A stretch of 64,000 nucleotides of DNA from Conchocele bisecta (lineage: Eukaryota > Mollusca > Bivalvia > Lucinida > Thyasiridae): NCBI GenBank assembly GCA_029237695.1, contig CM055274.1, positions 65,407,484 through 65,471,483 on the forward strand, in the 5' to 3' direction. The notes beneath the pieces were generated by a model. The model worked only from the letters and a program-made list of their open reading frames with translations. It had not been told where the DNA came from and searched no databases. The translations under genes and the position numbers were made by a program. Of this stretch, positions 40,754 to 50,913 are shown piece after piece (within the stretch, counting starts at the first letter, position 1; every line of letters starts with the position of its first letter).

Positions 40754-41380
40754 TTTTATTATATGATAATAGTCTGTATATAGCACTTACGACCTTATGC
40801 TACTAGACAAAAATTGAAAAAGAATTTGAAAAAAAAAAATTAAAAAAAAAAATGGAAAAAAAGTTTAAAAATTAAAAATAATAATGCTTGCTACAGGAGC
40901 CCAGAATTTTTTTTAATAGTCCTATATTTATCTACATATATCTGCACAGGTCCACATAATGCCACAATATTTTCAACACAGTTTACGGAAATGTAATATA
41001 ATCATTTACCTGTATAAATTACCTGTAAGTGGTCAGTGGTCAGTTGCACATGCTAGCACATGCACATGTGAATAGTCTGTATATAGCACTTACGACCTTA
41101 TGCTATAGACAAAAATTGAAAAATAAGACAATGAAAAATAAAAATGAAAAAAAAAGAAAAAATAATAAAAAAAAAAAAAAAATAAAAATGAAAAAAAAAA
41201 AGTTTAAAATAATAATGCTTGCTATTGGAGACCAGATTTTTTTTTAATATAGTCCTATATTTATCTACATATATCTGCACAGGTCCACATAATGCCACAA
41301 TATTTTCAACACAGTACCCAATGTAGTAATTTACCTGTATAAATTACCTGGTCAGCAGTGGTCAAGCACTGGACATCTGC
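40754..41380. repeat. A-rich dispersed repeat (duplicate)
   Basis: Same CTACAGGAGCCCAGAATTTT, TAATAGTCCTATATTTATCT and CTGCACAGGTCCACATAATG blocks as 10204-11175, two copies, separated by A-rich runs. Confidence 0.6.
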
Positions 41381-42480
41381 ACATGCTAGCCCATGCTAGC
41401 ACATGGTTCTCCCAGTTTCTATTGTTCTCTCTACAGGTAAGGTGTACAGAGCACACGAGAAAAGGTGTACAGAGCAGACGAGAAAACAGGTCTTCATGCA
41501 TTATTGTCCAGTTTGTAGAGTGCGCAAAACAAAAAAGGGAGATAACTGAAAAATTAGCTACGCAAGAGTTGTCATTCTTGTGCGCGACACACCTCCGGGT
41601 CGTGGTCTATGCATGTGTGAAGTTTCATGAAAATATTCCAAAGGGTGGTCGAGTTATGCTCCGGACAGGAAATCAGTGAGCGAAAACAAAAAAGGGAGAT
41701 AACTCAAAAATTAGCTATGCAAGAGTTGTCATTCTTGTGCACGACACACCTTCGGTTCGTGGTCTAATTCAATGTGTTAGTTTCATATAAATATTCCAAA
41801 GGGTGGTCGAGTTATGGTCAATCAGTGCGCGAAACAAAAAAGGGAGATAACTAAAAAATTAGCTATGCAAGAGTTGTCATTCTTGTGCGCGACACACCTT
41901 CGGGTCGCGGTCTATGCATGTGTGAAGTTTCATGAAAATATTCCAAAGGGTGTTCGAGTTATGCTCCGGACAAGAAGTGTCTGCGGCGGACGCGGACGCG
42001 GCGCGCTGTCAAATCCATAGTATCCCCCGACGGAGTCCGGGGGATACAATTAGCTATGCAAGAGTTGTCATTCTTGTGCGCGACACACCTTTGGGTCGTG
42101 GTCTATGCATGTGTGAAGTTTCATGAAAATATTCCAAAGGGTGGTCGAGTTATGATCCGGACACGAAATCAGTGCGAGAAACAAAAAAGTGAGATAACTA
42201 AAAAATTAGCTATGCAAGAGTTGTTATTTTTGTGCGCGACACACCTTCGGGTCGTGGTCTATGCATGTGTGAAGTTTCATGAAAATATTCCAAAGGGTGT
42301 TCGAGTTATGCTCCGGACAAGAAGTGTCTGCGGCGGACGCGGACGCGGCCCGCTGTCAAATCCATAGTATCCACCGACGGAGTCCGGGGGATACAATAAT
42401 GCTCGCTACTGGAGCCCAGAATTTTTTTTAATAGTCCTATATTTATCTACATATCATATCTGCACAGGTCCACATATTTA
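41381..42480 (+). mobile_element. Family 2 element: 138-bp units with two terminal hairpins
   Basis: Five to six 138-bp units with the duplicated AAGGTGTACAGAGCA leader. Right-end hairpins TAGTATCCCCCGACGGAGTC...GGGGGATACAAT occur at about 42015-42052 and 42365-42397, so the right end itself is tandemly duplicated here, unlike the single copy at 11950-12003. A short A-rich block follows. Confidence 0.6.
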
Positions 42481-45435
42481 TGCCCCCGCCACCGAATGGT
42501 GAGGGGGGCATATAGTGTTACCGGCGTCCGTACGTACGTACGTACGTACGTCCGAAACCTTAACGCTGGGTAAATGGCTTATAATTTCTGTTTCCTTGCT
42601 CGGATCTGCTTCACATTTCACACACCGCATTGCTCCCAATGTCCTCTACCGCCCTGTGACAAATCCACATTCCCGTCCCGCCCACCCCCCCCAGCTAAAA
42701 CCCAGGGTCAAGGTCAGACTTGGTGCGTTCGAAAAAAAAAAAACCTTAACGCTGGGTAAATGGCTTATAATTTCTGTTTCCTTGCTCGGATACTGCTTCA
42801 CATTTCACACACCATTGCTCCAATCGTCCTCTCCACCCCGCCCTGTGACAAATCCACCTTCGTCCTGGCCCCCGCTAAGCCCAGGTCAAGGTCACAGACT
42901 TGGTGCTTCGAAACCTTAACGCTGGTAAATGGCTTATAATTTCTGTTTCCTTGCTCGCATCTGCTTCACATTTCACACAGCATTGCTCCAATCGTCCTCA
43001 TAACCGCCTGTCACAATCCACATTCGTCCTGCCACCCCCGCTAAGCCCAGGTCAAGGTCACAGACTTGGTGCGTTCGAAACCTTAACGCTGGGTAAATGG
43101 CTTATAATTTCTGTTTTCCTTCCTCGGATCTGCTTCACATTTCACACACGCATGGCTTTCGGAATGTTCCTCTACCTACCTCTAAACCCTTAAACGCCCT
43201 GTAACAAATCCACATTCGGTTGTCCCGCCCCCGCTAACAAGTCCCAGGGTCAAGTCACAGACTTGGTGCTTACGAAACTTAACCAACGCTGGAAATGGCT
43301 TATAATTTCTGTTTCCCTTGCTCGCATCTGCTTCACATTTCACACACGCAATGCTCCAATGGTCCTCTACCAGCCCTGTGACAAATCCACATTCGTCCCC
43401 CCCCGCCCCCACTAAGCCCAGGGTCAGGTCACAGACTTGGTGCGTTCGAAACCTTAACGCTGGGTAAATGGCTTATAATTTCTGTTTTTCCTTGCTCGGA
43501 TCTGCTTCACATTTCACACACTCATTGCTCCAATCGTCCTCACCGCCCTGTGACAAATCCACATTCGTCCCCTGCCCCCCTAAGCCCAGGGTCAAGGTCA
43601 CAGACTTGGTGCTCGAAACCCTTAAACTTCTGGGAAATGGCTTATAATTTCTGTTTTCCCTTGGGCCTCGGATCTGCTTCACATTTCACACATCAACTAA
43701 ACCGCATTGCTCCATTCGTCCCGCTAACCCGCGGTCAACAAAGACATCGTCCGCCTTAACCGCTAGGCATGGTTTCAGGTCACACACGCATTGGCTCCCA
43801 ATCGTCCTTCTAACCTAACGCTGTAAATCCATAATTCGTCCTGCCCCCGCTAAGCCTCAAATCAGCTGGTCGTTCACCTAACGCTGGATCCTGCTTCACA
43901 GGTTTCACAACACGCATTGCTCTCAATGGTCCTCTACCGCTGTGACAAATCCACATTCGTCCCGCCCCCGCTAAGCCCAGGGTCAAGGTCACAGACTTGG
44001 TCTTTCGAAACCTTAACGCTGGGTAAATGCTTATAATTTCTGTTTCCTTGCTCGGATCTGCTTCACATTTCACACACGCATTGCTCCAATCGTCCCTCTA
44101 CCGCCCTGTGACAAATCCACATTCGTCCTGCCCCCGCTAAGCCCAGGGTCAAGGTCACAGACTTGGTGCTTCGAAACCTTAACGCTGGTAAATGGCTTAT
44201 AATTTCTGTTTCCTTGCTCGATCTGCTTCACATTTACACACGCATTGTCCAATCGTCCTCTACCGCCCTGTCACAAATCATTCTCCTGCCCCCGCTAAGC
44301 CCAGGGTCAAGGTCACAGACATTGGTGCGTTCGAAACTTAACGCTGGGTAAATGCTTATATTTCTGTTTCCTTCCTCGGATCTGCTTCACATTTCACACA
44401 CGCATTGCTCTAATGGTCTACCGCCCTGTGACAAATCCACATTCTCCCGCCCTCCCGCCCCCGCTAAGCCCAGGGTCAAGGTCACAGACTTGGTGCGTTC
44501 GAAACCTTAACGCTGGGTAAATGGCTTATAATTTCTGTTTCCTTGCTCGCATCTGCTTCACATTTCACACACACATTGCTCCAATGGTCCTCTACCGCCC
44601 TGTGACAAATCCATATTTGTCCCGCCCCCGCTAAGCCCAGGGTCAAGGTCGCAGACTTGGTGCATTCGAAACCTTAACGCTGGGTAAATGGCTTATAATT
44701 TCTGTTTCCTTGCTCGGATCTGCTTCACATTTCACACACACATTGCTCCAATGGTCCTCTACCGCCCTGTGACAAATCCACATTCGTCCCGCCCCCGCTA
44801 AGCCCAGGGTCAAGGTCACAGACTTGGTGCGTTCGAAACCTTAACGCTGGGTAAATGGCTTATAATTTCTGTTTCCTTGCTCGGATCTGCTTCACATTTC
44901 ACACACGCATTGCTCCAATGGTCCTCTACCGCCCTGTGACAAATCCACATTCGTCCCACCCCCGCTATGCCCAGGGTCAAGGTCACAGACTTGGTGCGTT
45001 CGAAATCTTAACGCTGGGTAAATGGCTTATAATTTCTGTTTCCTTCCTCGGATCTGCTTCACATTTCACACACGCATTGCTCCAATGGTCCTCTACCGCC
45101 CTGTGACAAATCCACATTCGTCCCGCCCCCGCTAAGCCCAGGGTCAAGGTCACAGACTTGGTGCGTTCGAAACCTTAACGCTCGGGTAAATGGCTTGTAA
45201 TTTCTGTGTCCTTATTCGGATCTGCGTCACATTTCTCACACACATTGCTCCAATGCTCCTCTACCGCCCTGTGACAAATCCACATTCGTCCCGCCCCCGC
45301 TAAACCCAGGGTCAAGGTCACAGACTTGGTGCGTTCGAAACCTTAACGCTCGGGTAAATGACTTATAATCAAATATGCCTCGTTTTCTTTGGCTGCCAGC
45401 GGGGGCATTCGTGTGCCGACAGGCCACATTTCTAG
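42481..45435 (-). mobile_element. Complete family 1 helentron/pearl-like element, inverted
   Basis: Read on the minus strand: left end CTAGAAATGTGGCCTGTCGG (45435), CGAATGCCCCCGCTGGCAGC, about 17 core units of 167 bp, ACGTACGT microsatellite, CCGGTAACACTATATGCCCC and a terminal hairpin (GCCCCCCTCACC / GGTGGCGGGGGC), ending CATAAA at 42481. It splits an A-rich block at CAGGTCCACATA / TGCCACAATATT, giving exact boundaries. No coding capacity. Confidence 0.75.
42550..45360 (-). repeat. 167-bp tandem core, subfamily D
   Basis: About 17 units. Spacing of ACCTTAAC is 167 bp in the clean half (44504, 44671, 44838). The half at 42.55-44.4 kb has many single-base indels relative to the clean half. 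Each unit carries GGGTCAAGGTCACAGACTTG, ACAAATCCACATTCGTCCCG and TCTGCTTCACATTTCACACA. Confidence 0.85.
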
Positions 45436-46034
45436 TGCCACAATATTGTCAACACAGTTTACGGAAATGTAATGTACCTGTATAAATTACCTGTAATAAG
45501 TTAGTTAGTCTGGACATTTGCACATGCTAGCACATGCACAGGTGAATGGTTCTCCCAGTCACTATTGTTCAACTGGAGAAGGCTATTGTTCTCTCTACAG
45601 GTAAGGTGTTAAGAGCACACGAGAAAACGGGTCTTCATGCATTATTGTCCAGTTTGCAGAGTGCACAAAACAAAAAAGGGAGATAACTAAAAAATTAGCT
45701 ACGCAAGAGTTGTCATTCTTGTGCGCGACACACCTTCAGGTCGTGGTCTATGCATGTGTGAAGTTTCATGAAAATATTCCAAAGGGTGGTCGAGTCATGC
45801 TCCGGACAGGATATCAGTGTACGAAACAAAAAAGGGAGATAACTAAAAAATATGCTATGCAAGAGTTGTCATTCTTGTGCGCGACACACCTTCGGGTCGT
45901 GGTCTATGCATGTGTGAAGTTTCATGAAAATATTCCAAAGGGTGTTCGAGTTATGCTCCGGACAAGAAGTGTCTGCGGCGGACGCGGCACGGTGTCAAAT
46001 CCATAGTATCCCCCCACTTTCGTCCAGGGGATAC
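45436..46034 (+). repeat. A-rich block end and family 2 138-bp units
   Basis: Resumes at TGCCACAATATTGTCAACAC, then the AGGTAAGGTGTTAAGAGCAC leader, two to three 138-bp units and a right-end hairpin (AGTATCCCCCCAC / GGGGATACAATT) whose end meets the minisatellite. Confidence 0.6.
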
Positions 46035-46358
46035 AATTACAGTCAACACATGGTGACCAATCACTGACATTCCAGTCAAACCACGGCCATTAATCTTTAA
46101 CATTACAGTCAACTCATAGTGACTAGTCTCTGACATTCCAGTCAACATATGGCGCCTAATCACTGGCATTCCAGTCAAGACTTGGTGACTAGTAACTACC
46201 GTTACAGTTAACACACGGCCACTAATCATTGACATTGCAGTCAACACAGGGTGACTAGTAACTACCATTACAGTCAACACACGGCCACTAATCACTAAAA
46301 TTCCAGTCAACTCACGGCGACTAATCACTGACTTCCAGTCAACACACGATGACTAGTT
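46035..46358. repeat. 33-bp minisatellite, block 4
   Basis: About ten units (TTACAGTCAACACATGGTGA). Same orientation as blocks 1-3. Interrupted at ACGATGACTAG. Confidence 0.85.
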
Positions 46359-47057
46359 TGTTTGTTTGTTGGGGTTTAACGGCCTATCAACAGATAAGGT
46401 CAGTTAAGGCCGGGTCAATGGGTTTAGTACTAAATCCCATATATTACCTGTACAAGTACATGTACGTGTTCAAGTACATGTACAAATGGGGGGAAAATCC
46501 TAAAATCAGAACTGAAAATTTACAATAACAGAAGAATTGCGCGGAATCAAATGTCTCGCCTTGTTCAGCCTTGACCTTGACCCTGGGACCTTGACCTTGA
46601 CCCTGGAGCCCCGAGAATAGTAGTCCTATATTCATCTACATAACATAGTAAAGGTATGTATAAAGTTTGATGACTGTAGCTGATAAGGTGTTGAAGTAAT
46701 GACCATAACACAAAAACTTAACATGGAATGATGACACCGCCGCCGCCAACGACTCCGGAAAAGCAAAACCTATGTCTCACAAAAACAAAAACTATATATT
46801 CAGCCGGGAAATCAGAATAATCCTGATCTGATGCCAGGTCCTTGACCCACCAGAATCACTTGCCCCCCTCCCAAAAGCAGTAGGATCAGTAATAATCTTA
46901 ATACTTTTATAATGGGCAATAACCAAATTCAACTCCCAGGTAACAAAAAGAGCCAAAGATAAAAACGTACCTGAGGGCCAAACCAGGCAAATCGTGATTC
47001 CTATAAGGAGGAACCCAACCGTTAATTTACACCATTGCGTTTGCTCGACCAACCACC
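46359..47057 (+). mobile_element. Diverged SINE-like element (GGGGTTTAACGGCC)
   Basis: Starts with TTTGTTTGTTTGTTGGGGTT and TAACGGCCTATC. Its second half (ATATATTCAGCCGGGAAATC, GATGCCAGGTCCTTGACCC, TGAGGGCCAAACCAGGCAAA) aligns with the SINE-like insertion at 52441-52908. An extra segment at about 46450-46790, with TGACCTTGACCCTGGGACCT, looks like a further insertion. No clear target duplication. Confidence 0.5.
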
Positions 47058-47600
47058 CATTACACGGTGACTAACATTACAGTTAACACACGGCGACTAA
47101 TCACTGACATTATATCAACAAACAGTGACTAGTAACTAACATTACAGTTAGCACATGGCGACTAATCACTGACATTACAGTTAACAAACGGCGACTAGTC
47201 ACTAACATTTCAGTCAACACATAGCATATAGTCACTAAAATTACAATCAACACACGGTGAATAGTAACTAACATTACAGTTAACACACGGTGACTAATCA
47301 TTGACATTCCAGTCAACACATGGCGACTAATCACTGACATTCCAGTCAACACATGACGAATAGTCACTAAAATTACAGTCAACACACAGCACGCTGGAAT
47401 GTCAATGATCACACGATGACTAATCACTGACATTCCGGTCATCACACGACGACTAATCAATGACATTCCAGTCATCACTCGACGACTAATCACTGACATT
47501 CCAGTCATCACTCGACGACTAATCACTGACATTCCAGTCATCACACGATGACTAATCACTGACATTCCAGTCAACACACAGTGACTAATCACTGACAGCA
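47058..47600. repeat. 33-bp minisatellite, block 5
   Basis: About 16 units, some with TCATCACACGACGACTAATC variants that form a local 33-bp subfamily at 47410-47560. This is the far end of the array. Confidence 0.85.
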
Positions 47601-48224
47601 TAACTTCAGAGAGTAAAATACAAACACATACTCCAGAAACAAATGCGTTAATTTTTCCCCCATTTTCATTAAATTTGCTTTTTTAGTACGGCTCCAAACA
47701 GAACAGAACTGCTAATCTACACAAATTATAAAAATGCAAAGTAAACAAAGAATGCAGGCACAAATCATTCTCTTTGGACAGTGTTAGTAGTACTTGCTAC
47801 AACAAATGGCTATGAGCATGGCTGATGATGATAAGGTTATTACCAATACAAAATGCATTTCTAGGGCACTGGGTCTCATGCATACGTTACAAGAGTGCCG
47901 GAGGTCAAATATATGCCCATCGAGGCATGGTCATAAGCAAAAAAAGTAGGTCAAGGTTACATTAAGGTAAAACTAATGGTGTATGCATGTCGCTTACTGA
48001 TGTACACAATTAGCTGATTGTTAATTGCATGTACATGTATACCGAGTATTATGTAAATCGACTGAAAACTAGAAATAGTAGTAGACAAACATAAAGTTGC
48101 ATTTTCTGAGTCGCAAAAGGGGCATAACTCCATAGGATTTGAGGTGGAGTGACAACGTTTGTGCTACTCACTGCGGCACTTGATGGAAGTCGGGTATGCA
48201 AATTATGAATTGGATCATAAGGAT
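47601..48224. other. Unassigned sequence
   Basis: AT-rich, no convincing ORF or repeat recognised. Probably intron. The short GTAGTAGACAAACATAAAGT... GAGGTGGAGTGACAACGTTT segment has a distant echo at 49320-49380 (GAGGTGGAGCGAAATTGTTT). Confidence 0.3.
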
Positions 48225-48440
48225 TTAAGGTGGAAAAGTGTAAGGGTTTAACATCCCAGCAACTGCTAAGGTCATATAGAGACGGGACCACAGTTTAAGT
48301 CTCATCTGATAGACCCATTGAGATAGACCCAGTGGGATTGAAATGCTATGAAAGTATTTGTGATGCCCTAGGCGAGGTTTGAACCCATAACCTCCAGATT
48401 GGAAGTCAGGACCCGCTTGCTCAAAACCTGTTGGCTTAAC
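48225..48440 (-). mobile_element. tRNA-derived SINE fragment
   Basis: On the minus strand a B-box-like GGGTTCAAACC (48374-48384) is followed by GACTTAAACTGTGGTCCCGT, ATATGACCTTAGCAGTTGCT and GGGATGTTAAACCC, the order found in mollusc SINEs. The A box is not clear. Boundaries are approximate. Confidence 0.5.
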
Positions 48441-48610
48441 GGACTGTTAAATCCTTAACTGAACGGTTAAAATCTGTTACATTTTAACCGATTAGTTAAC
48501 TGTTGTTCAAAAATATTGCTTGGTTAACTGATTGCTAACGGATCGAGAAATGTAACAGTAGTCCGGACCTGTGTTAACCGGTTAACTGATCAGTTAACAG
48601 ACAATTAGCA
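48425..48610. repeat. Cluster of GTTAAC/GTTAACTG motifs
   Basis: About ten imperfect GTTAA(C/A) words in 180 bp (CGGTTAAAATCTGTTACATT, TTAACCGATTAGTTAACTGT, TTAACCGGTTAACTGATCAG), many self-complementary. No coding frame. Confidence 0.5.
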
Positions 48611-48727
48611 GGCAACAACTACAACATCTGATTGCAATGTGCTTCAAATGTCACATATCAATCTCAAGTGTTTTCATCAAAGAGAATGCGTTTCACATTT
48701 TGTGATGAAGGCTAGATTTAATTTTAG

Positions 48728-48973
48728 AAAAATTAAACTTTATTTATTTTACAACGATTACAAACAAGCGCGAGAGCACTTATACAAATGCTTTCGTTGG
48801 AATGCGTAAGGGCGGTCATTAATGTGGGAGGAAACCGGAGAACCCGGAGGAAACCCACTTGTCCGATCTGGCGACCACCATACCATCTCACATACTGCCC
48901 CGGCCGAGGATCGAACCCGGGGCCGCATTGGTGAGAAGCGCGCTCGTTACCGATTGTGCTAACCAGACAACCT
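48728..48973 (-). mobile_element. tRNA-derived SINE
   Basis: On the minus strand: GGTTGTCTGGTTAGCACAAT with the A box TTAGCACAATCGGT, then B box GGTTCGATCC (48908-48917), then a CGGTTTCCTCCCACATTAAT tail region. Both Pol III promoter boxes are at tRNA spacing, so this is a SINE head of tRNA origin. No target duplication was identified. Confidence 0.7.
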
Positions 48974-49454
48974 GTAGAAAAATTGAAAATTAGAAGATAA
49001 AACTTTACTATTAGTTCTATATGATAGTAAAAAGAATATAATAAAATTAAATAGGGCATCCTAAATATATTGGTATAGGGGTACTAGTGCTGCGAATATC
49101 AATTACATATGAAATAAAACATAAATCCTGAAAATTAGTCTTTAGTTTCTTACTTCCACATGTGATTCAGATATTTTAATAAAAAAAAAAAGCTGAATGC
49201 ACAGCACAAAACTGGCTGGAATCTTCCTAGAGGAAGTGACGTGCATGCATCGTCATCTTGCATATGTTCCCATATAGGCGAGGCAATTTCATAGAAGAGT
49301 TCTTGTTCTAACCAAAATCCATCCCTTAGAATTTGAGGTGGAGCGAAATTGTTTGCGTTTCGTACTGGTGGACTTGATAGTAGTCATGTATTGGATATAT
49401 GAACTTGTCGAATGAGAATTCCACGACGGAAGTGGTGTCATGCCTGCCAAAGCA
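48974..49454. other. Unassigned sequence
   Basis: AT-rich, with no supported gene. A minus-strand frame at 49289-49480 is short and unrecognised. Confidence 0.3.
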
Positions 49455-49766
49455 TTTGACCATAACATGATCATGGGCATGTGCTAAAGTGAGCATCACG
49501 ACAACTGTCAGAGAAGTGCATGCTTAAAACATGAAAAAGGTGAAGGTTGAACAAGCTTTTTAGCCCCAAAAAAAATGTCTAAGTGTTTTCACAACCATGT
49601 GAAGGTCAAAAAGGTCATAGTCATGTTCATGACGGCACGAGTGTATTCCAAATGCTTACATGCATCAAGTGTCCAAACATTGAAGCAATCCATCAAGTAT
49701 TATTAATGTTATACGATGATGAAACTTACAGACGCAAAAAATGGCGACCTCAAAAATGTGAAGGTA
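49455..49766. repeat. ~170-bp tandem repeat (AAGGTCAAGGTCATG family), block 1
   Basis: Landmarks GTGAAGGTAAAAAAGGTCAA, GTGTGTTCCAAATGCTTACA, TCAAGTGTCCAAATATTGAA, AAACTTTTTGACGCAAAAAA. Leading segment TTTGACCATAACATGATCAT is repeated at 55335. Interrupted at GTGAAGGTAAA by the next element. Confidence 0.65.
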
Positions 49767-50733
49767 AACTAGAAATGTGGCCTATCGGCACACGAATGCC
49801 CCCGCTGGCAGCCAAAGAAAACGAGGCATATTTGAGGTTTTGAACGCACCTTGACCCTGGGTTTAGTGGGGGCGGGACGAATGTGGATTTGTCACAGGGC
49901 GGTAGAGGACCATTGTAGCAATGCGTGTGTGAAATGTGAAGCAGATCCGAGCAAGGAAACACAAATTATAAGCCATTTAACTGAATGTTAAGGTTTCAAA
50001 CGCACCAAGTCTGTGACCTTGACACTGTGCTTAGCGGGGGCAGAACAAATGTGGATTTGTCACAGGGCGGTAGAGGACCATTGGAGCAATGCGTGTGTGA
50101 AAGTTAGTGTAGGATTGAGAAACGCGCAAGTAGATTTGTCCCAAAGTGGCAAGTAAACAATTAAAGTGGAAAAGGTGAAGGTCAAAGGTGAAGGTCGAAG
50201 TAATGGGTGGTTGAGTGTGTAAGGCATGTTCATATGTATCATGTGTATAAATATTTAAGCGATTGGCAAAAGTATTGAGAAGTTATTGTAGGATTGAGAA
50301 ACGTGCACATAGATTTGTCCCAAAGTGCTAAGTAAACATTTAAAGTAGAAAAGGTGAAGGTCAAAGGTCAAGGTCGAAGTACTGGGTGGTGGAGTGTGTA
50401 GGGCATGTTCATATGTATCATGTGTATAAATATTTAAGCGATTGGCAAAAGTTTTGAGAAGTTAGTGTAGGATTGAGAAACGTGCACGTAGATTTGTCCC
50501 AAAGTGCCAAGCAAACATTTAAAGTGGAAAAGGTCAAGGCCAAAGGTGAAGGTCGAAGTACTGGGGGGTGGAGTGTGTAAGGCATGTTCATATGTATGAC
50601 GTGTATAAATATCGACATAATATGTGAAGCCATGTAGAAGTTACTAAAGAATATGGTAATATCGGGACGTACGGACGGACGTACGGACGGACGCCGGTAA
50701 CACTATATGCCCCCGTACATTTCGGTAGCAGGG
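49767..50733 (+). mobile_element. Complete short family 1 helentron/pearl-like element
   Basis: Left end CTAGAAATGTGGCCTATCGG, CGAATGCCCCCGCTGGCAGC, two 167-bp subfamily D units, then three ~180-bp units of a different core (TTGAGAAACGTGCACATAGA, AAGTAGAAAAGGTGAAGGTC), a GACGTACGGACGG tract, CCGGTAACACTATATGCCCC and a hairpin ending GGGGCATAAAAA. The host array resumes at AGGTCAAGATCATG. Empty site readable: GGTAAAAAAGGTCAAGG. Confidence 0.75.
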
Positions 50734-50913
50734 GCATAAAAAGGTCAAGATCATGTTAATGGGGACATAAGTGAGTTCCAAATGCTCACATGTATAAAGT
50801 GTCCAAATATGGAAGAAATCTGTTAAGTAATTGTTATATCATGATGAAGAAACTTGTACAAACTTTTTGATGCAAAAAAGTGGCAAAGTGTTCCGCAACA
50901 ATGTGAAAGTAAA
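50734..50913. repeat. ~170-bp tandem repeat, block 2
   Basis: One unit, continuing from block 1 and interrupted again at GTGAAAGTAAA by a family 4 element, the same position in the unit as the previous insertion. Confidence 0.65.

Noticed and set aside
48340..48973. A- and B-box sequences as functional tRNA genes
   Set aside because: No complete cloverleaf; the sequences continue into SINE bodies.
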